Positions 34,147-48,700 of a stretch of DNA of 64,000 nt are shown here, piece after piece. This DNA comes from Limnoperna fortunei (lineage: Eukaryota > Mollusca > Bivalvia > Mytilida > Modiolidae). A program made the position numbers and the translations under genes. The stretch is taken from contig OX104117.1 in assembly GCA_944474755.1 (NCBI GenBank), forward strand, positions 79,770,926 to 79,834,925, in the 5' to 3' direction. The notes below the pieces were generated by a model. It saw nothing but the letters and a program-made list of their open reading frames with translations. It made no database searches and was not told the origin of the DNA. The number at the start of each line of letters is the position of its first letter. The first letter of the stretch is position 1.

Positions 34147-36658
34147 TCTGTCCAAACAAACATCCAGTGAAGCAATTGTGTAATAAAAATATAAATCCAT
34201 TTCTTTTTTAATAGTTTTACTATTTTTTGACATAAAGCAGTATAAATTGAATAAGATAATAAAATATTGCGTTGTTTGTCAACATAATAATGTCTACATT
34301 TACTACCATAGCCTTTATAATAGCTGTACACTAATCTGTACAGTTGATTAAATCTGAAATATGTCTATTAAACAAGAAAGCAGAGTTAGTAAACTATTGG
34401 AACTGTCGAATGATGTATCCCTGGAAAGACTTTGGGTACGTGAAATTATGCAATACGGAGTCCAGACACACTCTTCTCTAGGGACTGCAAAAAAAAAAAA
34501 ATTATTTATGAAGATTAGATATTGTGCATTTTTTAATATGTATATTAATTTTCTATCAAACCAATTTAGCAGTATGTCACATTAAAAAAACTCATGTATT
34601 AAAAACATAATTAATTAACAGTAAACAAAATAATTTTGAAGTACTGTAAATTTATTTTGTGGGTACAATGGTTTAAGAAAGGTTTCTTAGTGGGGGACAT
34701 TTAATGGTTTTATCATTTACACCTATAAGAGAAATCATAGGATATTGTACATCTTAGAGTGCTGAAATTCCTGTTTTTTTCCCAAAATCCATCAAGTTTA
34801 GTTTCTTAATAAAATAATCATTAATTTCATATCTGTTTATAAAATTTCTCTAATATCATTGCTGTGTCACATAAAATGAGGGTAAACATCCTGGTTTGTT
34901 TATTTATTTGAAATCGATTGCAATAAAAGTATGACTGGGCATTTGTTGGTGATGTATTGTCAAGTTTGATAAACTTTTACCTTCAATGAATTTACTTATT
35001 TATATATATAGAAACATAGATAACAGAAATCATAATCAATAAGGAAGGAAAGAAACCATGGGAGACAACACTGAATGTATAGTTTGATAACAGTTACTTC
35101 CCCTTTCACATTTCTACAAATTTCATTGAACAGTATGATAACTGTTTAAATAAGATTACCAGGGGATACATATTATCAGAAGACATAGATAAAGTAAGTA
35201 CAGAGTATTATGGCCTGCCATTTATCAAGATAATTATTTTATACTTGATTCGTTGTCAGTAACAATTTGCACATTTTTTGTGACAAGGAGCCAGACACAA
35301 AGAGATATTTTCCACAGTAAATCTTGGATTGATGTTGGCTGCTTTCCAAACAAAGTATTTTGAATACTGAATGTTAAGGCACAATGTTTAAGGCCTATAA
35401 TGTTAACATTTTTGGAAAAGGGAGACAATCTATGTCCTTTGTGTGCATTAAAACCATATGGGAAGGTAGGCCAAATTTCAAAAATAGTCCAACAACCAAC
35501 ATGCATGTCAGGACTATTCCATTTAAAACCATACGGGAAGGTAGGCCAAATCTGAAGAATAAACCCAAAACCAGCATTTAGACAATCTCTTCCTTTTTGT
35601 AAAACTAGTACAATACCAGATTAATAAATCTCTTGGTATGATAATTTTTTAGCACTAATTCTAAATTGGTTTTAAAATAAAATTCTCTCATACAAAAAAC
35701 TGATGGCATTTATATAGAGGAGACCATTATTATTTATAATTCCAATGGTTTAACTCTGAATAACTTTGCCAACTAATGATATTTTATTTATTACTTATTA
35801 CAAAATATGGCTATGGTGAATAATAATAAACCTGTTAAAAAGTAAAGAACCTTAGTAAGAAAGCTCCCAATACCCAACACAATCTGATTAATACAATCTC
35901 TTACTGCTCCAGCTGATATGTAGTATGGGAGATCTAACATTACAGGTCTGCACTTCTTTTTTTAGTAAATATGACCTTTTATAGTACTAAGTCACTGTGA
36001 CCTCAGAATGAATAAGGACCATCTACATGTCATGAGACCATATACATATATTTAAGTTTGGTTTCAGTCAGATTCAAAGTCTCTAGCAATAATCTGAAAA
36101 CTTATTTCCCCTGCAACAATTTTCGTCCATTTATAGTAATTATGATATTGACTTTTAAACACAAAATCAATAAAGATCTTCTCTAATTATTTATGACCAT
36201 ATATACAAGTAAGTCTGTGGTCAATAATCATCTAGAAACCAAAAGGATTTTGTAATTTAAATCTATTTTTAGATTTAGTGACCTAAAAATAGGAATCTTT
36301 CTATTATTTATTATACAGGGCCATATATCCAGGAACATCTGATAAATTTGATCTATCACCTAGAACCCAAAACCTACTGATGGAAGGACAGGTCAAATAC
36401 CTACTTGCTACTTCCTAACAAGGGGTATAATTATTATTGACTCTGAGTGAATAACTTCCTTTTATGATTGATTGTTTTAAGTAAGAAGGGAGTTTCCTTT
36501 ATGGTATACAGTTACAGCAATGACTCCTTGTTGTATGTGTACAATGTCAGTGTTGTCTTTAAACTTTAGGAATTATTTTTTAATCACGGCATGTAAATAT
36601 GTGCACTATATAGTACTGTTGTTGAGGGAACAGAAATTACTTAAATATAACTGCAATA
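34147..36658. other. intergenic stretch before the ARPC1 3' end
   Basis: No gene was recognised. The only ordered structure is a direct repeat of about 30 bp (AAAACCATATGGGAAGGTAG at 35449 and a near copy at 35525). A short extra terminal exon of ARPC1 could lie here, but I could not identify one. Confidence 0.45.
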
Positions 36659-36770
36659 TCAGGCACTGATACTTTTTACCTTGAAGTCCCACACAATGAC
36701 CTGCCCGTCAACTCCGGAGGTAGAAAATTTGGTACAATCTGCTTTAGTTCCTGCATAAATAGACACTTGC
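36659..36770 (-). CDS. ARPC1: ARPC1 coding exon 11 (last recognised)
   Basis: It encodes [20 protein letters not shown] and [10 protein letters not shown], followed by VKSISA and TGA. The acceptor is a long T-tract ending TTTTAG. A GTAAAA donor directly follows the WDFK codons, so the final six residues could be intron and a short terminal exon may lie further left. Confidence 0.9.
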
Positions 36771-39700
36771 CTAAAAAAAAAGAAATCATATACAATACAC
36801 CTGGAAGATTTAACTAACCACATAAAGGATGATTTTCCATACTTCAGTATCTGGACATGACATTTTAACCTATAAAAGTGCATTTTTGAGTGCCTTATTT
36901 GTTTAATAGAACAGCCTTCAGTGGCTGAGTGGTTAAAGTAGTTAGTCATCTACTATTGATAGACCAGCCTTTAATGGCTATCGTGGCTGAGTGGTTAAAG
37001 TAGTTAGTCATCTTCTATTGATAGACCAGCCTTTAATGGCTATTGTGGCTGAGTGGTTAAAGTAGTTAGTCATCTTCTATTGATAATGTCTCTATCAACA
37101 CTAGAGATGCGGGTTTGAGTCTCACTGATGGCAGGGTGTGCTTGATTCCAATCTTAATTGACAATAATTGCCATTTTTCATTACAAAGGTTGGGGATCCT
37201 CTGGCTTCCTATAAATAGCTGAAAAATTAGTAAGTGGCATTAAACATCATTCAAATTGACAAACAAGCAATAAAACAGCTTTTAATAATGTGTTGAATAC
37301 TAGTGTACCGCCTGCTCAGTTACAATGCAGCTACCAGTGATATTCTATCGATCATTTTGGTATTTTGTTTCATATGTACTGTAACAATTATGACAAACTT
37401 ACGTTATAGTATTTGGTGTAATAATTATAACAATTTTACGTTATGGTATTTTGGTGTTATAATTGTGACAACCTTATGTTACGGTATGTTGGTTTAATAA
37501 TTATGACAAACTCACGTTATGGTATTTCAGCGTAACAATTGGGACAAACTTACGTTCCAGTATTTTGGTCTAACAATTATGACAAACTTACATTATGGTA
37601 TTTAGGTGTAATAATTATGACAAACTTACGTTATGGTATTTTGGTGCTCTGTTTTTACGTCAGTTGAAGTCTCAGAGGTTGAAGCTTTCTTGTCCAAGTT
37701 TTTAAATCGATTCATAGCACTGAAATAATATCAACAATGTCGACTGCTTTGTATGACTAATAATAAACAGGTCAAATTCATAGAATGGAAAAATTTCAAA
37801 GAAACACTAAAAACATTAATACAGGGCTCACCACACTGGGCGAAGTGGGCGACAAAGTTGCCCTACTAGGACCTGAAGTCGCCCTAAGGCGCCTCAAAAG
37901 CGAAGTCAAAGTCGCCCTGTCATTTCCCTCAAGTCGCCTGATGGTTCACATAAGATATTTGTAAATCTGGTCCAAATACTTTTCCCTGACTACCAATTTA
38001 TCAGTAAATGTGTAATTCCAAAAAAAACCGGCAAACAATATGCGTATTTAACATATTTTCAAACGATTTACATCTTTCAAATGTATTACGCGCCATTTGT
38101 TTATTTACCGGATGTGACTAATTACCGGAAGTGAACAACGAAGAAAAGTAATGTACAACGGCCCATAATGAAAAATCGTAATATTTTTGATAAACAAACA
38201 CTTTAAATTGGTTTCAAACTTCAGTTCTTTCAAAGAGTATTGTACTTTAATAATTTTCTTTGATAAGTGTGATAGTGTTTGAATTTTATAGTTTTACTGT
38301 AAATATGAATTTAAATTTATTATTAAATAAAGAATTGCATAATTTAAATCCGCAGTTAGTATTGTTTGATTTGAGTTGATTTAATCGCTGGTTCAGTGAT
38401 GTTCGTATTTTATATCTACATGTAATTGTTTATTAGAAGACTGCACTGTAATCTACAATCTCATCATTAGTGATTAGGTTCTTTATTTTATGGTTCAGTT
38501 GTCTTACATTTCATTGGTTGATAGTTTTGGCGGTTTATTTCTTTTGTTCAATCCAGTTTAGGGCAATTCGAATAGTTATTCCTGGTGTTTGAAATGGTAG
38601 CAGGTTGACAATCTTTCTGCAATTAATACGTTACTCTACTGCAATTTAACTACACATTTTTGTCTGTGTGTGCAACATTCATTTGATTCAGGTTTGTTAT
38701 TTCACATTTCTCTCCATAGTAGAAAATCTTTAACAGTAATAATTAATTTACCATTTAGCATGAAAGTCGCGAATGAATGCGTGAGCGTAAGTTTATCGGG
38801 TTTGCGTAAATAACTATTTAATATTAATGAATCTGGTTAATTCATTGTATCTTGATCCAGAACTGTGTAAATACTAAACTTTTATTAAACTAGCAAACCA
38901 GTTTAGGAGTGCACGATTAATTGGCGCTTGAGGTGTACGAGTTGTAAGAGTTCGAATTTTAAACTAGGAGTATAACAAGTTTATGTGAAATTCGGATATG
39001 CTTTATGCTCCTCAATTATTAGGTTACAGAATTGTATATTTGTATATTTTTATGTTGTATAGGTTACCAGGACGAGGTGACGTATCTACTAAATAACTAT
39101 TGATTATTTGCCACTTGCACGATATGTGAGGTAAGCAAAGTGTGATTTGTTTTCTTATCGCTTTGCTTTGTTTATTAGCTTTGTTTATATGCTTACCGCA
39201 TTTAACTATGTATGTAGCTTCGCTTATGTTTCATATCGCATATTGCATATTATAATTTGTATGTCATGTAAATACAAGTTTTATTAATTTTTAATATACA
39301 TTGTAATTATGAGTACAATTACTAATTAACAGTAACTTGGTTAACGAATCAGTTAACGAATAATTGTTTTAGTAAATCATGTGAAACTAAATACTTCACT
39401 TATAGACGATGTGATGCTATTTTTGTTTTATTATTTACAATCTATTAAATGCAAATGAAACTGTTGGCATAGATTTAAGATTGTTATTGCATTTTATGTT
39501 ATATATTTGTTATTACAGGGCTATCATCATAATAATCATCATTATATGTTAATAAAAGTCATTGGACCCTGAAATAAAGTTGTCATTTTTCACCCCTCGA
39601 GGAAGAGAGGATTTTTACAATGGCGCCCACGTAGGGACTCGATGCTCTAATCAGCTACTCGACCAATGTCACCCGTACGGAACCTCATCATTGTGTGCAC

Positions 39701-42700
39701 TGATCAGTGACATGTTTGTTTACATTCTCTCAGTTCAGAATTGAGGACGTCGTTACCGCTTGGACTATATTTAGTGATCTCTGGATTATTCTGTGGATAT
39801 TCGTGCTTAAGCAACATTTACTGTAAGTTTATATTATTTTGTAATATATTACTGTAAGCTCGAGCTATAAAAATATTTTTGTTTTAATTTATTGCAATTT
39901 ACTGGAAGTTCATGTATAGATACAGTTGACTATTTTGTGGGAAATACAACATAGATATAGTGTTGGTATCTTGATATTAATAGTTGTATTTAATATCTGA
40001 CTTAGAGTTACTCACTTGAGGTTATGCATTGCAAACATCTTAGGTATATTTAACGGTATACTCATTACGTACTCATGGTATTGTTAAATTGATTGATTGA
40101 TTAGTAGATAGAGACTCGAACTTATTTTTTTCTCGACGAATAAAACTGAGAAATTATTGTCAAGGTCGCAAGGTTAAGGTCATCCGGAAGTGAACAAATA
40201 CATTTAAATCGTATGCAAATATTTTGAGTTGAGATTAAACTTGTGTTTTGGTTTATTTATTCCTTGAACATATTTACACTTTATTGCTAGCACGGAACAT
40301 CGATTTTATTTTATTCATTTTTTTCTGCAATTTAGAAATTTACAAACACTGAAAGAGATTACAAACTTTACACTTAAAATAAGTTTTTTTTTGTATGTGT
40401 GTATTGTATAAACAAGTGGTATTGTGTATTGTTTGGATAGTGTATCGTTACTATTGTGTATTGATTGTGTGTACATGTATTGTTTGCTTTCTTGCTCTTG
40501 TATATAACATTATTGTGTATTGCTTAGCAGTGTGTATATATATTTTGTGTACCTTGTCAATTATTTGTTACATGTATGTACAATTGAGGAGTTAACTTGA
40601 TTTAAAATCATAAATTCTAAAATTCTAGTTAATTGAGATTGAAAAAACATAAACGTTTCAAAAAAAAAACAAAAAAAAAAAAGAAAAAAAAAAAAACAAA
40701 ATAATTAGAAAGATCAGATGGAGAGTACGTTGATAGGAATCATTTAATACTTTATTTGAAATAACACACACATCCCACCCATGTTACTTATACCTTTGCA
40801 TGTAACCTTTGTACACTAAACCTCTGTGCATGTAGTTTACCTTTTACTATTATTGCTTCTACTTGAGATCATACTTAGTGGAAGGCAGATTTAGGTATAC
40901 TTGTACATTTGAAGCATTGAAGGGTCTGGGTTAGTATTCAATAGGTGTAGTTGGTGTACTCTTATAGGTACTTTGAACACTTTAGGTTACTTTGATTTAC
41001 AGTTAGCCACACTTGGTCAGTTATCCTTGACATATTAGTATATAGTTGAGAATTTAGTTATCTCAGTAGCAACTACAGGTGACATATACTTTTGTATAGC
41101 GAACGTACAAGTTTCGCAGAATTTTACCCACCCGTTTATATTTCAGGGACGGCAGCGCGAATTAATTTTTTTTTAATTATCGGTAATACATGTACTACTG
41201 AATATAATTGGTAAGTATATTTGAGATACTTCGTATATATTGAGACAATCAGTTAGTAAGATTGTAGATAGAAAGTAAGAGTCAGAATCTAGAAATATCA
41301 ACATGGCGTACGGTGGAACAGAGGATACACAGATACCTGTCAAAGAGGAGACGGAGACTGAATTAGGAAAGATTATGGATACTTTTGCTAAGATGGGTGT
41401 TAAGCCCAAGGCTGATACACCAGAGGATCTACAAAACTGGATGTTAGAATATCTAAGATCAGCTGGACTTGTTCCACAAGATGTTAAACCTAAGGTACCT
41501 CATCTACCAGGAGGAGACAATTTACCGCTACATGGACCACAAGTAAAAGAAAAACAAAACAGAATGGCTATGACACATCCACCAAGAATCACTTGGTTTT
41601 CGGGTAGTGAATCACAGCTGTCAGGGGAGACCACATACGATCTATGGAAACACGAAGTGAGATGTTTGATGAGACAGTCTTATGAGAAAGATGCCATTTT
41701 GAACGCAGTAAGAAGATCTCTAAGAGGAGAAGCAGGATATGTCGCGCTACGTCTACCTCTTGATGCATCAGTAGAAGAGATATTAGCCAAGTTAGATTCC
41801 ATATATGGAAACATAGACAAAAAGGAGGAAATGTTAGCTGAATTTTATGGATCGCGACAAAGGGAAGATGAATCGGTTACCAACTGGAGCTGTCGCCTTG
41901 AGAGTATTTTAGGGAAAGCTGTTGAGCGAGGATTAATAGAAAGAAAAGACATTGATGGAATGCTTCACTCTATGCTATGGACTGGTTTAAAACCATCTCT
42001 TAAGGATATATCTGGACATAAGTACGATTCCATTAAAGACTTCGACGGATTGCGAGTCGCACTACGCCAGATAGAAAATGACCACTCACATCGTGAAACC
42101 GTGAAACCATCTAAACCACAAACCAACAAAGTGACATCTGGGCAGACAGAAATGGATGAGCTCAAAGGGATGATCAACCAGATTACCACCAGGTTAGACT
42201 CGTATGAGCAGAAGCTTGAACATAAACAGAACCAACCCGCATGGCAGCAACAGACGCAGCCACCATGGCAGCAGTCAACCCAGTGGCAACCTACACCTCC
42301 GCAGTGGCAGCAACAGCAACCACAATGGGGCCAACCATATAGAAATAAAAGTAAAGGACGAGGTAGAGGGCAACAGGACAAACAGGACAATTCGCAAAAA
42401 GATTATAAATGTTGGAGGTGTGGACAGATCGGACACCTTAAAATTGGATGTAGGGTAAGGCTTGACCACAGTAAGAAGGATGCTTTAAACACGAAGAAGC
42501 CTATGCAAGGGGAACGTCCATAGGCTTATGTAAAGGCAATGTTCCCAGGGTAAGTCATGTAAGAACACCGCCTGGACTTTTTGGACAACCGACAGAAGTT
42601 GAAGTTTATCTAGATGGAATTTTAACACCTACTTTATTAGACACGGGTTCAACAGTCTCTACAGTGAGTGAACGTTATTACCGGGAACACATATCATCAC

Positions 42701-45700
42701 CTTTGATCACAATTGAAACAATGCTAGAAATTGAATGCGCAGATGGACAACAGTTGCCTTATTTAGGATATACTGAAGTCAATATACAGATACCCGGACA
42801 CCATCAGGAACACCCATGCATTCTTTTAGTCACACCAGATAGTAAGTATAATTATCATGTACCACTGTTACTTGGAACCAACACTTTGTCACACATCATA
42901 GACTTCTTTAAGGTAAGTAATGGAGACAAGTTTTTACAGGATAACAGACTTACAACACCTTGGTACTTGACACTTCGATGCATACTTCTACGAGAAAAGG
43001 AGTTGAACAAGAACAACAACCGATTAGGACTTATAAAAAGCGCAGAATCTACAAACGTTATAGTACCACCGAATTCTACCATCAAAGTTAATTGTTATAT
43101 CGACAAAGAGTTACCTTACAATACAACACTAGCTATGATTCATTCATCTCAACTGGCAAAGAATTCCACAGACTATGATGTTGAACCTTCTCTTATCACG
43201 TATCACCATAGACAGAATGGTCCAGTAACAATTCAGATATCGAATGTAACTACCAGGACAATAAGTATACCACCAAGAGCCATAATTTGTGAGCTACAAC
43301 CTGTCACTATTGAAGCTCAACCTACAATACCATCTGAGGAAGAGATAACCAGAATTATGAGTCAAGTGAAGATAACTCAGAGTGACTTGACCGATAGCCA
43401 ACTTGAGCAGGGTATTGCGCTGATTAAGTCTTTTATGGATATTTTTTCGAAAACAGATGACGACGTAGGACATACAGACATAGTGCAACATCGGATAGAC
43501 CTCTTGGAAGATAAACCTTTTAAGCAGAGATACCGAAAGATCCCTCCATCAGCATACGAAGAGGTAAGAGCTCACCTAAGGCAGCTATTGAAAGCAGGGA
43601 TAATCAGACCATCCAACAGCCCATTTGCATCCAACGTAGTGCTTGTAAGGAAAAAAGACAACTCTCTAAGGCTATGCGTGGACTTCAGACAACTGAATGA
43701 AAATACCAAGAAAGACAGCTACAGTTTGCCAAGAGTGGAAGACCTTTTAGACTGTTTGGCAGGAAGTTCATATTTCTCCGTAATAGACATGAAATCGGGT
43801 TACCATCAGGTAGAAATATTCGAACCACATAAGGAGAGAACCGCATTCACGGTTGGCCCGCTTGGTTTTTATGAGTACAACAGGATGCCTTTTGGACTCA
43901 CCAATAGCCCGGCTACATACCAGCGACTCATGGAAAACTGTTTAGCTGATTATCACCTTAACATATGTTGCGTTTTCATCGACGACGTAATAATATTTGG
44001 CAAAACCTATGAAGAACACCTACACAACTTAAAACTAGTTATGGAAAGAATTCGACAGGCCAATTTGAAGCTCGCTTCAAACAAGTGTTCGTTTTTCCAA
44101 CCACGAGTAAAATTCTTAGGCCATATAGTATCTAAGGATGGAGTCGAAGTCGATACTGAAAAGACAGATAGAATTACTAACTGGCCAACACCTACTTCAC
44201 CTGAGGATGTACGTCGCTTTCTAGGACTAGCAGGATATTACCGACGCTTCATTAAGAACTTCAGTCAGGTAAGTAAACCTTTAACAGACGTAATGCCAGT
44301 ACCTACAGGTAAGAAGGGACAGAAGAGGAAGACACCAAACCGAGAATGGCATTGGGGAGAACAACAGGATCAAGCGTTTCGAAGATTGAAACAACTTCTG
44401 ACAACAGCCCCAATTCTCAGCTACCCAGACAGTACTCTTCCCTATGAACTACATACAGACGCATCTGGCATAGGACTAGGAGCAGTACTTTACCAAGAGC
44501 AACAAGGCAAGAAACGTGTCATCTGTTATGCCAGTAGGGGACTTACGAAGGCTGAAAGAAATTACCCACCACATAAACTGGAATTTTTGGCACTAAAGTG
44601 GGCTATAACAGACAAATTTAAAGACTACTTATATGGGCAACAGTTTACAGTCATGACGGATAACAACCCCTTAACCTACGTTCTTACTACGGCCAAACTA
44701 GACGCAACGGGGCATAGATGGTTAGCTGACCTTGCAACCTACAACTTTAACATTGTATACCGACCAGGAAAAACGAACTCCGATGCTGATGCACTTAGTA
44801 GACTTCCAGATAAATCCATCGACATAAACCATGAATCCATCAAAGCCATTTGCAATTCGGTCATACCATCACCTTTTGTAGAATGCTTGCCAGGAAACCC
44901 CGAAGTTATGATAGATGAAAACACTTTACCAGGAACACCTACTTCCGAGATCATAGACTGGAAGAAAGCACAAAGTCAGGACATAACAATCAGACGTTGG
45001 ATTAAAACCATTGAACAAAAAGACCCACCTGGAAGAGAAGACACCATACTCAAAAGACAATACCCACATTTGAAAATACTTCACGGCATTCTCTACAGAC
45101 AAGTTACCATCAACGATGAACAGAAACAACAACTCGTGCTACCATCAGCTCATATTTCTACCATTTTGCATGCACTGCATAATGATATGGGACATCCGGG
45201 CAAAGACCGTACCTTGACTCTTTTGAGAGATAGGTTCTATTGGCCTGGTATGACCAGGGATGTGGAAGAATGGATCTCAAGATGCGGAAGATGTATCCGA
45301 CGAAAGACTCAGACAAATCAACGAGCTCCACTAGTCAGTATCCAGACAACAGCACCATTGCAACTAGTGTCCATGGATTATCTGACTTTAGAGCCGTCCA
45401 AAGGAGGTCAACAACACATCCTGGTTATAGTAGACCATTTTACAAGATTTGCACAAGCGGTACCAACAAAGAACCAAACGGCAAGAACAACAGCCGAAGC
45501 TTTTTTTCACAATTTTATAGTCCGATTTGGGATACCAGAGCGCATACACTCGGATCAAGGCGCTAATTTTGAATCCAAAGTCATCAAGGAGTTGTGCAGC
45601 CTAACAGGAATGACCAAATCACGCACTACCAGTTACCATCCAATGGGGAATGGTATGTGCGAGCGCTTCAACAGAACACTCATGGATATGCTTGGGACGC

Positions 45701-48700
45701 TTGAACCATCGAAGAAGAAAAACTGGAAATCTTACGTTGGACCACTCGTTCATGCGTACAATTGTACAAGACATGATTCCACGGGATTTTCACCATATCT
45801 TCTTATGTTTGGGCGAGAACCTAGGCTACCAGTTGATGTCGCATTTGGTCTCAAACCAGATGCTGCCGGGTCCAATTACATCAAGGACTTGAAACAACGA
45901 CTCCAGTATGCCCACAAATTAGCAGCAGAAGCATCGACGAAGGCACAACAGACGCAGAAATTGAATTACGACACCAAAGTGAAAGGAGCCACACTCATGA
46001 AGGGAGACATAGTGTTAGTGAAAATCGTAGCATTTGAAGGGAAACACAAGATATCTGATAAATGGGAAGAAGATCCGTATGTAATTATAGACCAGCCGAA
46101 TGAGGATATACCAGTTTTTATTGTGAAAAAGCAGAATGGTGAAGGAAAGAAAAGAACTTTACATAGGAATTTGTTGTTACCTGTGGGACATCTAATAGAA
46201 CCAGAAAGACCGGTGCCCAAACCAAGAAAGAAAACTCAAGAACCACAGAAAATAACAGCTGCAGAAAAGGAACCAAACACCAAATTTATTCAGAACTATG
46301 TTCCAGAGTCATCAGATGAAGAATCGCTAATAGTAGTTTGGAACCCAGAAGTTGATGAATCCAGTGACTCAACCATCACTGAAATCGGTTCAGAACTGAA
46401 GGACGTTTCATCTACTTCAGAAACTGTAAGAAGTGAAGAACCCGAAGAGGAAAGTCCCCATGGGAATGTTGAAATGGAAACGGTAGAATCCGAAGATGTT
46501 GATACCAGAAGGCCTTCGCACGAGGAGACTGATGATGAAGTTCATGATGAAATTTCTGAGAAGTCGTCATCAGAATCTCCTGTGGAAACCCGTCGTTCCA
46601 CGAGAAACAGAAAACCACCCTCATGGATGATGTCTGGACAGTACCAGTTGTCCAAGTCAGCAGGTCATTCGAGTTCTGAATGGTTCCAGAAAGTACAGTG
46701 TCTGACATCCTTAGCCAATACCGGTTTATTCCAGGAATTGAGGAAAGAAACAGCTCAGACTATCCTCGACATTGTGCGATCACCCTCCTCCACTAAGAAA
46801 TGACGGGACGTCATTTTTTTGGCCGGGGGAGTATGTGATAGTGTTTGAATTTTATAGTTTTACTGTAAATATGAATTTAAATTTATTATTAAATAAAGAA
46901 TTGCATAATTTAAATCCGCAGTTAGTATTGTTTGATTTGAGTTGATTTAATCGCTGGTTCAGTGATGTTCGTATTTTATATCTACATGTAATTGTTTATT
47001 AGAAGACTGCACTGTAATCTACAATCTCATCATTAGTGATTAGGTTCTTTATTTTATGGTTCAGTTGTCTTACATTTCATTGGTTGATAGTTTTGGCGGT
47101 TTATTTCTTTTGTTCAATCCAGTTTAGGGCAATTCGAATAGTTATTCCTGGTGTTTGAAATGGTAGCAGGTTGACAATCTTTCTGCAATTAATACGTTAC
47201 TCTACTGCAATTTAACTACACATTTTTGTCTGTGTGTGCAACATTCATTTGATTCAGGTTTGTTATTTCACATTTCTCTCCATAGTAGAAAATCTTTAAC
47301 AGTAATAATTAATTTACCATTTAGCATGAAAGTCGCGAATGAATGCGTGAGCGTAAGTTTATCGGGTTTGCGTAAATAACTATTTAATATTAATGAATCT
47401 GGTTAATTCATTGTATCTTGATCCAGAACTGTGTAAATACTAAACTTTTATTAAACTAGCAAACCAGTTTAGGAGTGCACGATTAATTGGCGCTTGAGGT
47501 GTACGAGTTGTAAGAGTTCGAATTTTAAACTAGGAGTATAACAAGTTTATGTGAAATTCGGATATGCTTTATGCTCCTCAATTATTAGGTTACAGAATTG
47601 TATATTTGTATATTTTTATGTTGTATAGGTTACCAGGACGAGGTGACGTATCTACTAAATAACTATTGATTATTTGCCACTTGCACGATATGTGAGGTAA
47701 GCAAAGTGTGATTTGTTTTCTTATCGCTTTGCTTTGTTTATTAGCTTTGTTTATATGCTTACCGCATTTAACTATGTATGTAGCTTCGCTTATGTTTCAT
47801 ATCGCATATTGCATATTATAATTTGTATGTCATGTAAATACAAGTTTTATTCATTTTTAATATACATTGTAATTATGAGTACAATTACTAATTAACAGTA
47901 ACTTGGTTAACGAATCAGTTAACGAATAATTGTTTTAGTAAATCATGTGAAACTAAATACTTCACTTATAGACGATGTGATGCTATTTTTGTTTTATTAT
48001 TTACAATCTATTAAATGCAAATGAAACTGTTGGCATAGATTTAAGATTGTTATTGCATTTTATGTTATATATTTGTTATTACAGGGCTATCATCATAATA
48101 ATCATCATTATATGTTAATAAAAGTCATTGGACCCTGAAATAAAGTTGTCATTTTTCACCCCTCGAGGAAGAGAGGATTTTTACATAAGTATTTGAGCTT
48201 CACTTGAAAGAATAAAGATGTATAGTAATTATTGACATCATAAGTTCTGTAGATGGGTGTCCCATGAAGCAATATGGATCAGTACAACTTTGATTAATGA
48301 TAAAGGTTATGTGCTGTTTGATATTGAATACCATGAATAATAATGAAAAAGAAAGAAATCAAAGTGCAGAATGCACCGAAGGAAAGGTTGCTTCGCAATT
48401 ATGAAATGAGATTCCTGCCTCATGTTTGACAGGCAATAAAACAAACCAATGTAAAATAAATCAGGTAAATTTAGAAACATATTAGATATAAATTTAAAAG
48501 ACTACAAAAAAAACTTTGCAATCCTCATAATTGATAGCCCCAGCTCCCCTATGTCTTGAATGGCAATGTCCAGGGCTTTGCTATTGGAAACTCCAAAAAT
48601 CGTTTTGCTCAAACTCTAAATAATCAGGTGCACAATTCCAACATATGACAAAGATCTGCAAAAGTTTCATGAAATCCCACTCAGTGGTGCAAGTAGTTGT

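Larger units (their letters stand above)
38268..48185 (+). mobile_element. complete Ty3/gypsy LTR retrotransposon
   Basis: Identical-length LTRs (1352 bp each, TG...CA) flank gag and pol, with a primer-binding site, polypurine tract and 4-bp target duplication TAAG (38264-38267 and 48186-48189). Both ORFs are intact, and the LTRs differ at only one position I could see, so the insertion is recent. The order protease-RT-RNase H-integrase defines the Ty3/gypsy (Metaviridae) group. There is no env-like ORF. It sits in ARPC1 intron 9, antisense to that gene. Confidence 0.97.

Noticed and set aside
31559..34233. ORFs on both strands in the 36-bp array
   Set aside because: Unit length is a multiple of three and stop-free, and frames break at 2-bp insertions. 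This is simple repeat, not a leucine-rich protein.
34361..34585. 74-codon plus ORF (MSIKQESRVSKLLELSND...)
   Set aside because: The first half looks plausible but it runs into a poly-A tract and AT-rich sequence. No splice logic or homologue was recognised.
36915..37125. tRNA-Ser genes
   Set aside because: A- and B-box similarities are present but no cloverleaf, anticodon stem or acceptor pairing can be built. These are SINE heads.
41965..42390. 141-codon cysteine-rich minus ORF
   Set aside because: It is the antisense shadow of the Gln/Trp/Pro-rich part of gag.
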